Positions 1 to 8,511 of a stretch of DNA of 64,000 nt are shown here, in pieces. Under the pieces are notes generated by a model, which was given only the letters and a program-made list of their open reading frames with translations, did no database searches and had not been told where the DNA came from. The position numbers and the translations under genes were made by a program. This DNA is from Deltaproteobacteria bacterium (GTDB lineage: Bacteria > Myxococcota_A > UBA9160 > UBA6930), in the NCBI GenBank assembly GCA_016875395.1, contig VGRF01000005.1:1-64000 (forward strand), read 5' to 3'. Position 1 is the first letter of the stretch, and each line of letters starts with the position of its first letter.

Positions 1-136
1 ACACCGTCCGTCCGCACTCGAGTCTCGGCAATCTCACGCCGGCAGAGTTTGCCGCGCGAGGTCGATCAACAGAGCAACCAGGGGCCGTTCTCTAGAGACC
101 GTTGGTCCGAGAAATGCCAGCAGGTCAGCCGCGCTC
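1..136. other. window-edge stretch, no gene seen
   Basis: I see no convincing coding region, RNA gene or repeat here. The only local symmetry is the 10-base palindrome TCTCTAGAGA near 90-100. Open frames crossing this stretch have no recognisable protein signature. Confidence 0.5.
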
Positions 137-223
137 TCACGGCAGCCCGAGCATGGCCGCCGCCTCGGCGCACGTCGCGAGCGGGCGACCCACTTCGGCG
201 CACAGCGCCGCGGCTTCGCGCAC
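137..223 (-). pseudogene. detached 3' fragment of a BKACE (DUF849) gene
   Basis: Read on the minus strand, this stretch encodes the last 28 residues of a BKACE protein (ending LATCAEAAAMLGLP) and a TGA stop. It matches codons 272-299 of the intact gene next door (322-408) with about 6 differences in 87 bases; the first 52 bases are identical. Homology stops where the palindromic element at 232-292 begins, so no upstream part of a second gene is present. It is a tail-only duplicate or a recombination scar, not an expressed gene. One change is non-silent (K to E). Confidence 0.7.
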
Positions 224-231
224 GTGGCCGG

Positions 232-292
232 CGGGGACATTCCGCAAGTAAGTAAAGAAACTCCAGCTTTACTCACTTGCGGAACGTCCCCG
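232..292. repeat. REP-like 26-bp inverted repeat, 9-nt loop
   Basis: Two 26-base arms (232-257 and 267-292) are reverse complements except at two positions, separated by a 9-base loop. The outer end begins CGGGGAC and the inner end is AGTAAAG/CTTTACT. On the minus strand both mismatches become G-U wobbles, so a transcript reading leftward out of the BKACE gene would fold into an unbroken stem. The GGGGAC start resembles palindromes mobilised by REP-associated tyrosine transposases; that assignment is inference, since no RAYT gene is in the window. It may also stop transcription of the BKACE gene. Confidence 0.65.
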
Positions 293-321
293 GTCTTCCG
301 CCTGCGTCCGCCGCCGCGTAC

Positions 322-1221
322 TCACGGCAGCCCGAGCATGGCCGCCGCCTCGGCGCACGTCGCGAGCGGGCGCCCCACTTTGGCGCACAGCGCGGCGGCC
401 TCACGTACCAGTTCCTCGTTCGTGGGCGAGCGGCCCGGCGCGTAGAACTCCTCGATCCCGACGTGCAGGTGGCCGCCGCGTTCGAGCGCGGCGCGCGCGA
501 CCGGCGTCGCCATCAGGTCGCCGCCCCACACCGAGACCGACCACGGCAGGCCCGAGCCTTCGAGCATCTCTAGGTAGGCGTCGAGCGCCTTCAGCGTCGG
601 TGGAAGCCCGAACGTCACGCCCGGTTGCATCGCGAAGATCCCGTAGTCGCCGCCGAAGTAGAGCTTCACGAGCGTGCCGCGCGGGAGCTTCGCGCGGCGG
701 TGATAGAAGAGCGTGGTGCGGAGCGAGCCGGGCTCGTAGATGCCGAGGCTCGGGCCGAGCCGGAGGCGCTCGCAGAACGCGAACGCGTACTTCACGTCGT
801 CGTACGAGACGCCGTACACGACGCCCGCCGGCAGGCCGTCGGGCCCCGGGCCGCCGAGGTTGGTCGAGCCGGGATCCCAGCCCGCGAGGCGCAGCGGCAC
901 CTCGCGCTGGATCGCTTCGAGGTGCGCGAGCATCCCGGCCATGCCCTGACCGGCCGCGAGGGTCGGGTACCAGAGCGCGTCCGGCTTCGCGGCGAGAACG
1001 CCGCGCCACGCCGCGAGGTAGTCCTGCGCGGCGGCGTCTCCGCTCAGCGCATAACTGCTGTTATGCGCATGCACGATCGACGCGCCCAGCTCGAAGCAGC
1101 GCAGCGCGTCGCGCGCGATCTCGGCGTGCGTGACCGGCACGCTCGCGTTCTTCTCGCGGCTGGTGCCGCCGTTGATCGCGGCCTCGAGGATCACCGGGAG
1201 ATCGCGCCGACTCGTCGTCAT
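322..1221 (-). CDS. BKACE family 3-keto-5-aminohexanoate cleavage-type enzyme
   Basis: The 299-residue product belongs to the beta-keto acid cleavage enzyme family (formerly DUF849). These zinc enzymes condense a beta-keto acid with acetyl-CoA, giving acetoacetate and a new acyl-CoA. Visible signatures are EAAINGG near residue 13, the metal-binding HAH at residues 51-53, and LHVGIEE near residue 257, which carries the conserved glutamate. Length fits the family. The physiological keto acid cannot be told from sequence. The gene is divergent from the TonB receptor, and its last 28 codons are duplicated downstream beyond a palindromic element. The ATG start gives a normal N-terminus. Confidence 0.9.
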   Translation of the reverse strand: MTTSRRDLPVILEAAINGGTSREKNASVPVTHAEIARDALRCFELGASIVHAHNSSYALSGDAAAQDYLAAWRGVLAAKPDALWYPTLAAGQGMAGMLAHLEAIQREVPLRLAGWDPGSTNLGGPGPDGLPAGVVYGVSYDDVKYAFAFCERLRLGPSLGIYEPGSLRTTLFYHRRAKLPRGTLVKLYFGGDYGIFAMQPGVTFGLPPTLKALDAYLEMLEGSGLPWSVSVWGGDLMATPVARAALERGGHLHVGIEEFYAPGRSPTNEELVREAAALCAKVGRPLATCAEAAAMLGLP

Positions 1222-1376
1222 GCGGCCACGGTGGCACGGCGTGCGCGCCGAGACGAACGGGCGCGCCTTCTAGAACGCGTTTCAGGTTTTTGGCTTGACC
1301 CAAGCGTGCCGACCTGGACACAGTGCCGCTTCCGCCCGGCAGGATGCGCCCTGACCGCGGCACGGAGGTGCACTCG
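1222..1376 (+). promoter_or_regulatory. divergent promoter region and leader of the TonB receptor gene
   Basis: A TTGACC hexamer at 1295-1300 could be a -35 box, but I see no good -10 element 16-18 bases on. A 7-bp hairpin (GTGCCGC at 1323-1329, GCGGCAC at 1357-1363) ends directly against the Shine-Dalgarno GGAGG at 1364-1368. I could not match it to a known riboswitch, including the cobalamin type. Confidence 0.3.
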
Positions 1377-3925
1377 ATGCGACTGCTGCAGAAGCTCGCC
1401 ACAACCACTCTTGCCGCGTTCGCGGCCGGGGCGATCGCGTCCGCCCAGGACGCGGCTCCCGCGCCGGCGCCCGAAGCTCCGCCCGAGTCCGCACCGTCGC
1501 CCGCGGACGAGGGGGTCGAGGAGATCGTCGTCACGATCACGAAGCGCGCGGAATCCGTGCAGGACATCAGCGGAAACGTCGCCGCCTTCAATCAGGACAC
1601 GATCGAGAGCGCGAACATCGAGAACGTCGGCGACCTGATCGGGTTGCTGCCGAACGTGACGGTCAAGAGCGAAGACACCGACATCTCGGTCCGCGGTGTT
1701 GCACGCGTCGCCTTCGATTCGCAGTCACCCGTGGCCTACCACATCAACGGCGTATACCAGTTCAACTCCCTCAGCTACGTCGGGCAGTTCTACGACCTCC
1801 AGAACGTCGCGATCGCGCTCGGGCCCTCGGGAACGCTCTACGGGCGCAACGCGAACGGCGGCGCGATCAACATCGAGTGGCGTCGCCCCGACAGCTCTTG
1901 GGGCGTGACGGGCGACGTCACCTACGCGCCTCGTTTCGACAACTACCAGTTTCGAAGTGTCGTCAACATCCCGCTTTCGGGAGAAGACAACGACCTCTTG
2001 AACGCGCGCTTCGTACTGACGCGCGAGGTAGGAGACGGCGCCGTACGCAACCCAGCGGGCACCGAGCGAGAGGGCGCCGGATCGAAGGACGACTGGTACT
2101 CGCGGCTCTATCTGACTTCCCAGCCGACGGAGAATCTGCGTCTCGATCTGCGCGGCTCGTACCTGAAGAGCGACAAGCGCTACGCCGGTGGTGTCTCGCT
2201 GCTTCCGCGCGGAACCGTGCCGCAGGGTGTTCTCCCGTTCGGCGCACTCGGCTCGTTCCCCTTCGACTGGGCGAGTGGCTTCGTTCAGTTCAAAACCGCG
2301 ATCCAGAACTCGCCACTTCGCCCGATCATCGGATTCATCCGCCTGCAAAACCCCGGAATCTCGTTGAACGCCGCGACGGAGCTGTTGCTGTTGCAGGGCT
2401 TCCCTGCGTTCAACGTGCCCCCGCTCGTGCGCGACCCCCAGTTCTTCACTCCCATCTCTGCCGCCGAGTTCGCGAGGGGAGAACGGGCATCGGACTCGCG
2501 GCTCTTCGACCTGGGCTCGGGCAGGCTGGAAATCTGGAGCGTCGATGGCGGGCTCGAGTGGAACCTCGAGGGCCTGCCGCTGTTCGGTGATGTCGACCTG
2601 TTCGCGCTCGCCGGATACAGCCGCATCGAGAACGAGGGGCTATCCGACTCCGACGCCACCTCGTACGGCGCCCTCGACACCGAGAGCTCTCAGCTTCCTG
2701 AGACCAAGCGAACGTTCGAGTTGCGCTTCCAGTCCAACAACGAGTCGTGGCTCAACTGGACCCTCGGCTTCTTCTACGTGAACAACAAGGTCGATCAGGT
2801 CCGCAACACGCTCACGCCGCTGACGATCTCGGGGGCCTCGCTCACGCAGCAGGACAAGGGTTACGCGCCCTTCGCGAACGTCGTGCTCAAGCCGATCGAC
2901 CCGATCGAAATCTTCCTCGGCGTGCGTTGGAATCACGACGAGTTCAGCCGCAACGAGGACCCGAATCCGACGCCGTTCGACCCGGTGGCAGCGCCCTTGC
3001 TCGGGCTGAACAACACCTTCCGCGAGACGACCCTGGACGCGAGCGTGAAGTGGTTCATCAACGAAGACCACATGGTCTACGTGAAGTGGGCACGCGGCTA
3101 CAAGGCTGGCTTCACGCAGGTGCTGCCGGCGTCGAGCTTCGGCGGCAGCGTCTTCCCGGCCCGGCAGAACGTCGTTCAGCCGGAGACCAACATCGCGACG
3201 GAGATTGTGGGGCCAAGACGTCTTGGTTCGACGGTCGGTTGAACGCGAACTTCTCGGCGTTCCACTACGACTACTCGAATCTGCAAGTGCCAATGATTCA
3301 GTTCACCCAGATCCTCAACATCAACGCAGAGAAAGCGACGATCTGGGGCGCGGACGCGACGCTCGACATCAATCTGGTCGACAACTGGACGAACCGCTTC
3401 GCGATCGGCTGGTTGTCCGCTGAGATCGACAAGGCGTGCGCGAACGACCCGCTGGTGAACCTGACGCTGACGCCCCCGCCGCCGGACCCGGCGTGCGCGG
3501 CCCGACAGGCGGGCCTCGGCCCCCAGGATCGCAACTTGGTTGGTGACCAAGACCTCGCCGGCAGGACGCTCGAGGATGCGCCGGAGTGGAAGCTCTCTTT
3601 GCTCTCGACCTATCGCTGGGATCTCGGGGGCGCCGGCGTGATCACACCCACGCTCGAGTTCACGTGGACCGCCGACACGTGGCGGCGCCCATTCAACAAC
3701 CCCGATGCGGACATCGTGGACGCATACACGAAGACCGACGTGCGAGTCCGCTGGTCCGAGCCGGAGCAGCGCTACTGGGTCGAGGCGTTCGGAGAGAACC
3801 TCGAGAACAAGTACGTCTACCCGCGCGGCATCGTGGTCGCGCTGACGGGCACGGCGCAGGGTTTCGGCTTGCTGCAGCCGCGCACCTACGGCGTGCGACT
3901 CGGGTTCAACTGGGGCGCGAAGTAG
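1377..3925 (+). pseudogene. TonB-dependent receptor, interrupted by a frameshift
   Basis: This is an outer-membrane TonB-dependent receptor for an unknown large ligand such as a siderophore, cobalamin or glycan. The start at 1377 has GGAGG eight bases upstream and a signal peptide ending ASA-Q. Next come a TonB-box-like EEIVVTITK, a plug domain (IENVGDLIGLLPNV, GPSGTLYGRNANGGAIN) and beta-barrel strands. The frame breaks at about 3207-3212: frame 1 ends shortly after ATEIVG, while the next frame resumes with GAKTSWFDGRLNANFSAF and runs to the normal C-terminal strand (TYGVRLGFNWGAK, final residues slightly polar). Together they give a full-length receptor of about 850 residues. Either a sequencing error or a recent inactivation would explain it; flanking codon use looks intact, so decay is not advanced. 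Confidence 0.85.
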
Positions 3926-3946
3926 CGCGCTTCGCTCGCTTTCGAA

Positions 3947-3982
3947 GGAGCGCCCCATCGCCTCGCGGCGGTGGGGCGCTTC
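3947..3982. terminator. bidirectional hairpin between convergent genes
   Basis: Arms AGCGCCCCATCGCC (3949-3962) and GGCGGTGGGGCGCT (3967-3980) pair over 14 bp with one G-T wobble and a TCGC loop; two more outer pairs are possible. It sits between the convergent ends of the TonB receptor and the thioredoxin-fold gene, with no clear T-run on either side. Confidence 0.6.
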
Positions 3983-3998
3983 GCATTCGCGACGGTTG

Positions 3999-5447
3999 TT
4001 AGGCGCGAATCTCGCGCCACACGGGCGTCGAGCCCGTCGCGCCGTTCGCCCAGCCGCCGATCACCGCGGAGAAGAGCCCGGCGCCGCCGCCGCACTGCAC
4101 GATCAAGAGGCCGTTGTTCGGGCGGAACTTCGGGAACTCGGCGTCGAGCGCCGCGCCGGTGAACGGAAGCCCTTCGGCGATGCCGCCGGCGCCGCGCGCG
4201 AGCTCGTGGCCCGACACGCGCGTCAGCTCGTTGATGCGTTCGGCGACGCGCTGCTTCGTCCAGCCCGCCTCGCGGTAGATGCGCGCGTGCTCGGGGCCGA
4301 TCGCGAGGATCGCGTCGAAGCCGAGCACGAGCTTCGGGTGGTGCACCGCGCGCAGGTTCAGCGCGAAGGTGCGCGACAGCGATTCCGGATCGCGCGAGAG
4401 CTGGTCGACGATGCTGCGCGGCCCTTCGCCGGGGAACAGCGTCACGGTGTTCGCGCCCTGCGGCGCGCCGAGGTCCGCCGAGAGCGGACCCCACGGCGAG
4501 TTCGCTTCGTCCTCGGCGAAGCAGAACGCGATCTTGCCGGGGTTGCCGAACGTCGCGCGGTCGACGTCGCCGGGCCGCCCGCCGCCCACGTTCCGAACCA
4601 CCAGCTGGAGCGCGCGGCCGATCGTCAGGTTCGCGCGGTTGCCCTGGCCAAACACGTTCTTGCCCGCGTTCATGCCGATCGCGCGCGCGATCGGGCCGTT
4701 CACGACGATCACGGGGCCGACGGGCATCGTCGTCGCGAGCACGCCGTGAATGTTGAACGTGTCGTTGCAGGCGGCTTCGACCGCGGCGATCACGACGGGC
4801 AGGTACTCGGGCTTACAGCCCGCCATCACCGCGTTGATCGCGATCTTCTCGACCGTGCACTCCACGAGGTCCGGCGGCACCGTCGCGACGACTTCCTGCG
4901 GCGCGCGCGTCGTGCCTTCGAGCATCGCGAGCACGCGCGCCTCGGTGGGCGGCACCACGGGCAGGCCGTCCGTCCAGCCCTTCGCGAAAGCCGCCTCGAA
5001 CTCGTCCTCCAGCGCTGCGAGCTCGACGCGGCGCGCGTGCAGCTTCGAGCCCGAGTACTTCGCGCGCAGCGCATCGACGCGATCCGGGTCGACGGAGAGC
5101 GAGCCGCAGCCGGGCCGCCACTCGGGCAATCCCGCGCCGACCCCGCGCACGCCCGTGAATTGCTCCCACTCGCCGCGCTGCCAGCCGAGAATGCGCCCCG
5201 TCTCTTGGCCGCTCTCCACCCGTAACAACGTCGGCACCGCTTCGATCTCGTAGTGCCACGAGCGCGCGAGCGCGGTGTCGTCTTCGGGCGAGAGGCCCTC
5301 GGGAAACGCGAGATCGTCTTGCGTGTAGACGGTGATCTTCGTCTTCGCAGCGATCTCCGCGAGCACGGACGCCACGAGCACGCAGGTGGGGCAATCGCGC
5401 TTCACGAACGCGACCAGGCCCGAGGGCAGTGCGGGCTTCTCCGCCAT
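3999..5447 (-). CDS. thioredoxin-fold protein with large uncharacterised C-terminal domain
   Basis: The product is 482 residues. Residues 1 to about 95 look like a thioredoxin/glutaredoxin fold with a redox pair CPTC near residue 19 and a cis-proline-type VPTLL. The remaining 380 residues form a domain I know only from uncharacterised proteins, with GLPVVPPTEARV, a glycine-rich VVNGPIARAIGMNAG and a cysteine-bearing AGCKPEYLPVV. No transmembrane segment is visible. The start at 5447 is chosen for the AAGGAG Shine-Dalgarno just upstream; longer reading of the same frame only extends over the divergent GST gene. A role in thiol-disulfide or redox chemistry is inference from the N-terminus. Confidence 0.7.
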   Translation of the reverse strand: MAEKPALPSGLVAFVKRDCPTCVLVASVLAEIAAKTKITVYTQDDLAFPEGLSPEDDTALARSWHYEIEAVPTLLRVESGQETGRILGWQRGEWEQFTGVRGVGAGLPEWRPGCGSLSVDPDRVDALRAKYSGSKLHARRVELAALEDEFEAAFAKGWTDGLPVVPPTEARVLAMLEGTTRAPQEVVATVPPDLVECTVEKIAINAVMAGCKPEYLPVVIAAVEAACNDTFNIHGVLATTMPVGPVIVVNGPIARAIGMNAGKNVFGQGNRANLTIGRALQLVVRNVGGGRPGDVDRATFGNPGKIAFCFAEDEANSPWGPLSADLGAPQGANTVTLFPGEGPRSIVDQLSRDPESLSRTFALNLRAVHHPKLVLGFDAILAIGPEHARIYREAGWTKQRVAERINELTRVSGHELARGAGGIAEGLPFTGAALDAEFPKFRPNNGLLIVQCGGGAGLFSAVIGGWANGATGSTPVWREIRA

Positions 5448-5531
5448 CACGACTCCTTCCGCGCGCAGCGACGAAAACGCGCGACAAACGAGGATGGCAT
5501 ACTCGTTCGCCCTCGTTCGCAGGAGAACCCC

Positions 5532-6527
5532 ATGAGCGCGCGATTCCAGATCTACGGCTCCGAAATGTCCCCGTACTCCGTGAAGGTGCGCTCGTACTTC
5601 CGCTACAAGGCGATCCCGCACGACTGGAACGTGCGCGGCCCCGCGAATCAGGCCGAGTACGCAAAGCACGCCAAGCTGCCGCTGATCCCGCTGGTTGTTA
5701 CGCCCGACGACAAGGGCCTGCAGGATTCGACGCCGATCCTCGAGACGATCGAGGCGCAGTTCCCGCAGCCGAGCATTCACCCCGCCGATCCCGTCGCCGC
5801 GTTCGTCTCCGCGCTGCTCGAAGAGTGGGGCGACGAGTGGGGCAACAAGTGGATGTTCCACCTGCGCTGGGCGCGCCCCGCCGACCAAGACTCCAGCGCG
5901 GAGCGCATCGCGCGCGACATGACGGGCGGCGCCAGCGGCGACGCGCTCGCGAAGGCTGCGGCGATGGTGAAGGAGCGCATGGTCCCGCGCGTGTGGTTCG
6001 TCGGCTCGAACGCCGAGACCGCCCCGCAGATCGAGCAGTCCTACCTCGATACCCTCGCACTGCTCGAAGCCCACCTCGCCGCGCGCCCCTACTTGTTAGG
6101 CGCGCGCCCCGGCTTCGCCGACTTCGGCGTGTGGCCCCAGCTCTACGAGTGCTGGACCGACCCCACCGCCGGCGCCTGGCTGCGCGACAAAGCCCCGCTC
6201 GTCGCCGGCTACGTGCAGCGCATGCTCGATCCCAAAGCCCTCGGCGCGTTCGAGAGCTGGGCGGCACTCGCTCCCACCCTCGAACCACTCCTGACCCAAC
6301 AAGTCGGCGCGATCTTCCTCCCCTGGAGCGACGCCAACGCAAAGGCCATCGCCGCGAACGCCGAAGAGTTCAGCGTCGAGCTCGGCAGCGGCAAGTGGAC
6401 CCAGAAGCCGCAGAAGTACCACGCGCGCTCCCTCCAAACGCTGCGCGCGAAGTACGCCCAGGCGAAAAGCACGAACCTCGACGCCGTACTCGCGAGAACG
6501 AACTGCCTGAAGTGGCTCGCCACCTAA
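5532..6527 (+). CDS. glutathione S-transferase family protein
   Basis: The 331-residue protein begins with a thioredoxin-like GST N-domain (QIYGSEMSPYSVKVRSYF, then the beta-3/beta-4 LPLIPLVV and DSTPILETIE), followed by an all-helical C-domain. It is longer than a typical GST (about 220), with an extra tail from about residue 255. SPYS occupies the usual active-site SPYC/S position. AGGAG lies upstream of the ATG. It is divergent from the thioredoxin-fold gene, sharing an 84-base promoter region, which suggests related thiol functions, but the substrate is unknown. Confidence 0.8.
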   Translation: MSARFQIYGSEMSPYSVKVRSYFRYKAIPHDWNVRGPANQAEYAKHAKLPLIPLVVTPDDKGLQDSTPILETIEAQFPQPSIHPADPVAAFVSALLEEWGDEWGNKWMFHLRWARPADQDSSAERIARDMTGGASGDALAKAAAMVKERMVPRVWFVGSNAETAPQIEQSYLDTLALLEAHLAARPYLLGARPGFADFGVWPQLYECWTDPTAGAWLRDKAPLVAGYVQRMLDPKALGAFESWAALAPTLEPLLTQQVGAIFLPWSDANAKAIAANAEEFSVELGSGKWTQKPQKYHARSLQTLRAKYAQAKSTNLDAVLARTNCLKWLAT

Positions 6528-6690
6528 TCACTCGCGCGCAGCACGCCACGCACAGCAAGCAGCACGCGCCGAGCGCCGCACCCGCACTAGAAGCAGCAAC
6601 CCACCCGCGCCGCGCGAGTCCGCGACGCGCGGGCTCGTGAACCTCGCTGACGCGAACACGCCGACCATCTCCCTCACACCTCGGTAGAGA

Positions 6691-6727
6691 GCGCCGCCGC
6701 TGCGGCTCAACGCCGCAGCGGCGGCGC
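6691..6727. repeat. perfect 16-bp hairpin, 5-nt loop (module copy 1)
   Basis: GCGCCGCCGCTGCGGC (6691-6706) and its exact reverse complement (6712-6727) flank the loop TCAAC. It lies 164 bases after the GST stop, has no T-run, and precedes the repeat body by 40 bases. The same 16+5+16 geometry recurs at 23737 and 49451. Confidence 0.7.
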
Positions 6728-6767
6728 ACGTCCTCCCAACCCACGAGGTGGCACTGCCGCACAGCAA

Positions 6768-6995
6768 GGAGCGCGGGGCGGGACCGGGGGTCTGGCGCGC
6801 AGGGCCGTAGCCTGCGAGATCGCCGCACACCTCGATGTGCGTGCGCAAATCGGGCGCACGCATACGCCCAGATCCCCAGCCAACCGGCGCGCGAGCGGAA
6901 GCGCATAACCCACCCCGCTGCCCGCACATCTCGCCGGCTGCACTGCACCCAAGCGAAGGCCCGGAGTCGCCAGGGCCCCCTCCCGCCCCGCGCGG
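6768..6995 (+). repeat. structured intergenic repeat, copy 1
   Basis: This is about 228 bases, matching 23839-24065 at roughly 80% by eye in the same orientation. The ends pair with each other: GCGGGGCGGGA near 6774 with TCCCGCCCCGC near 6981-6991, continued by GGGGGTC/GGCCCCC and TGGCG/CGCCA around small bulges, then GGGCC/GGCCC. Inside is a 10-bp hairpin, GTGCGTGCGC with GCGCACGCAT (one wobble). It may be a structured RNA or a non-autonomous mobile element with terminal inverted repeats; I cannot choose. It ends 166 bases before the acyl-CoA dehydrogenase start. Confidence 0.7.
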
Positions 6996-7161
6996 CGTCC
7001 CGAGCGAGACGAAGTCCCCAGCAACCACCCCCCGCGCCAAGTTCCGCGCGCGAGGAGTCCGCGACCTCGCGCGCTCTTCGCCCCGGGCCCCGATGCACCG
7101 CAGCAACCGCCCGTACTACCGTCACTCCCTTCCAACAAATCCCTGGCACAGGAGCCGCGCC

Positions 7162-8391
<1,230 letters not shown>

Positions 8392-8410
8392 TTAGGTCTG
8401 CGGACCCAAT

Positions 8411-8443
8411 GGGCCCGGCGAGCACACCAGCTCACCGGGCCCG
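8411..8443. terminator. GC-rich hairpin after acyl-CoA dehydrogenase
   Basis: GGGCCCGGCGAGC (8411-8423) pairs with GCTCACCGGGCCC (8430-8442) with one mismatch around the loop ACACCA, 19 bases after the stop. It has no strong T-run. Its right part is one copy of the 27-base repeat shared with 10517-10543. Confidence 0.5.
8417..8443. repeat. 27-base direct repeat, left copy, flanking hsdM
   Basis: This segment is identical to 10517-10543 except at one base (core GGCGAGCACACCAGCTC followed by A or G). Both copies begin exactly 26 bases after a stop codon, here that of the acyl-CoA dehydrogenase. Confidence 0.65.
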
Positions 8444-8511
8444 TTGATTTCTGTGGCGACGAAGCGCCTGCTCTGCTCGTAGAATCGCCTCGATCGCTGG
8501 AGACGCATACT

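Larger units (their letters stand above)
6528..7161. other. 634-base intergenic region carrying a hairpin and a structured repeat
   Basis: No supported gene lies here. The region holds a perfect 16-bp hairpin (6691-6727) and a repeat copy (6768-6995), described separately. Open frames through it, one fused to the acyl-CoA dehydrogenase frame, have arginine/proline-rich translations without family signature. Changes between the two repeat copies are not concentrated at third codon positions, arguing against coding. Confidence 0.6.

Noticed and set aside
1047-1068. perfect 9-bp palindrome GCGCATAAC/GTTATGCGC
   Set aside because: It lies in the codons of the metal-binding HAHNSSYAL segment of the BKACE enzyme; protein constraint plus chance is the simplest account.
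1222-1376. possible cobalamin riboswitch before the TonB receptor
   Set aside because: The leader is short and lacks the conserved B12-box and core elements I would expect.
6835-7161. similar peptides encoded by both repeat copies (QPTGARA..HPSEGP)
   Set aside because: The frames align, but changes fall in all codon positions with many non-conservative replacements and no shared start, so conservation is better explained by DNA or RNA.
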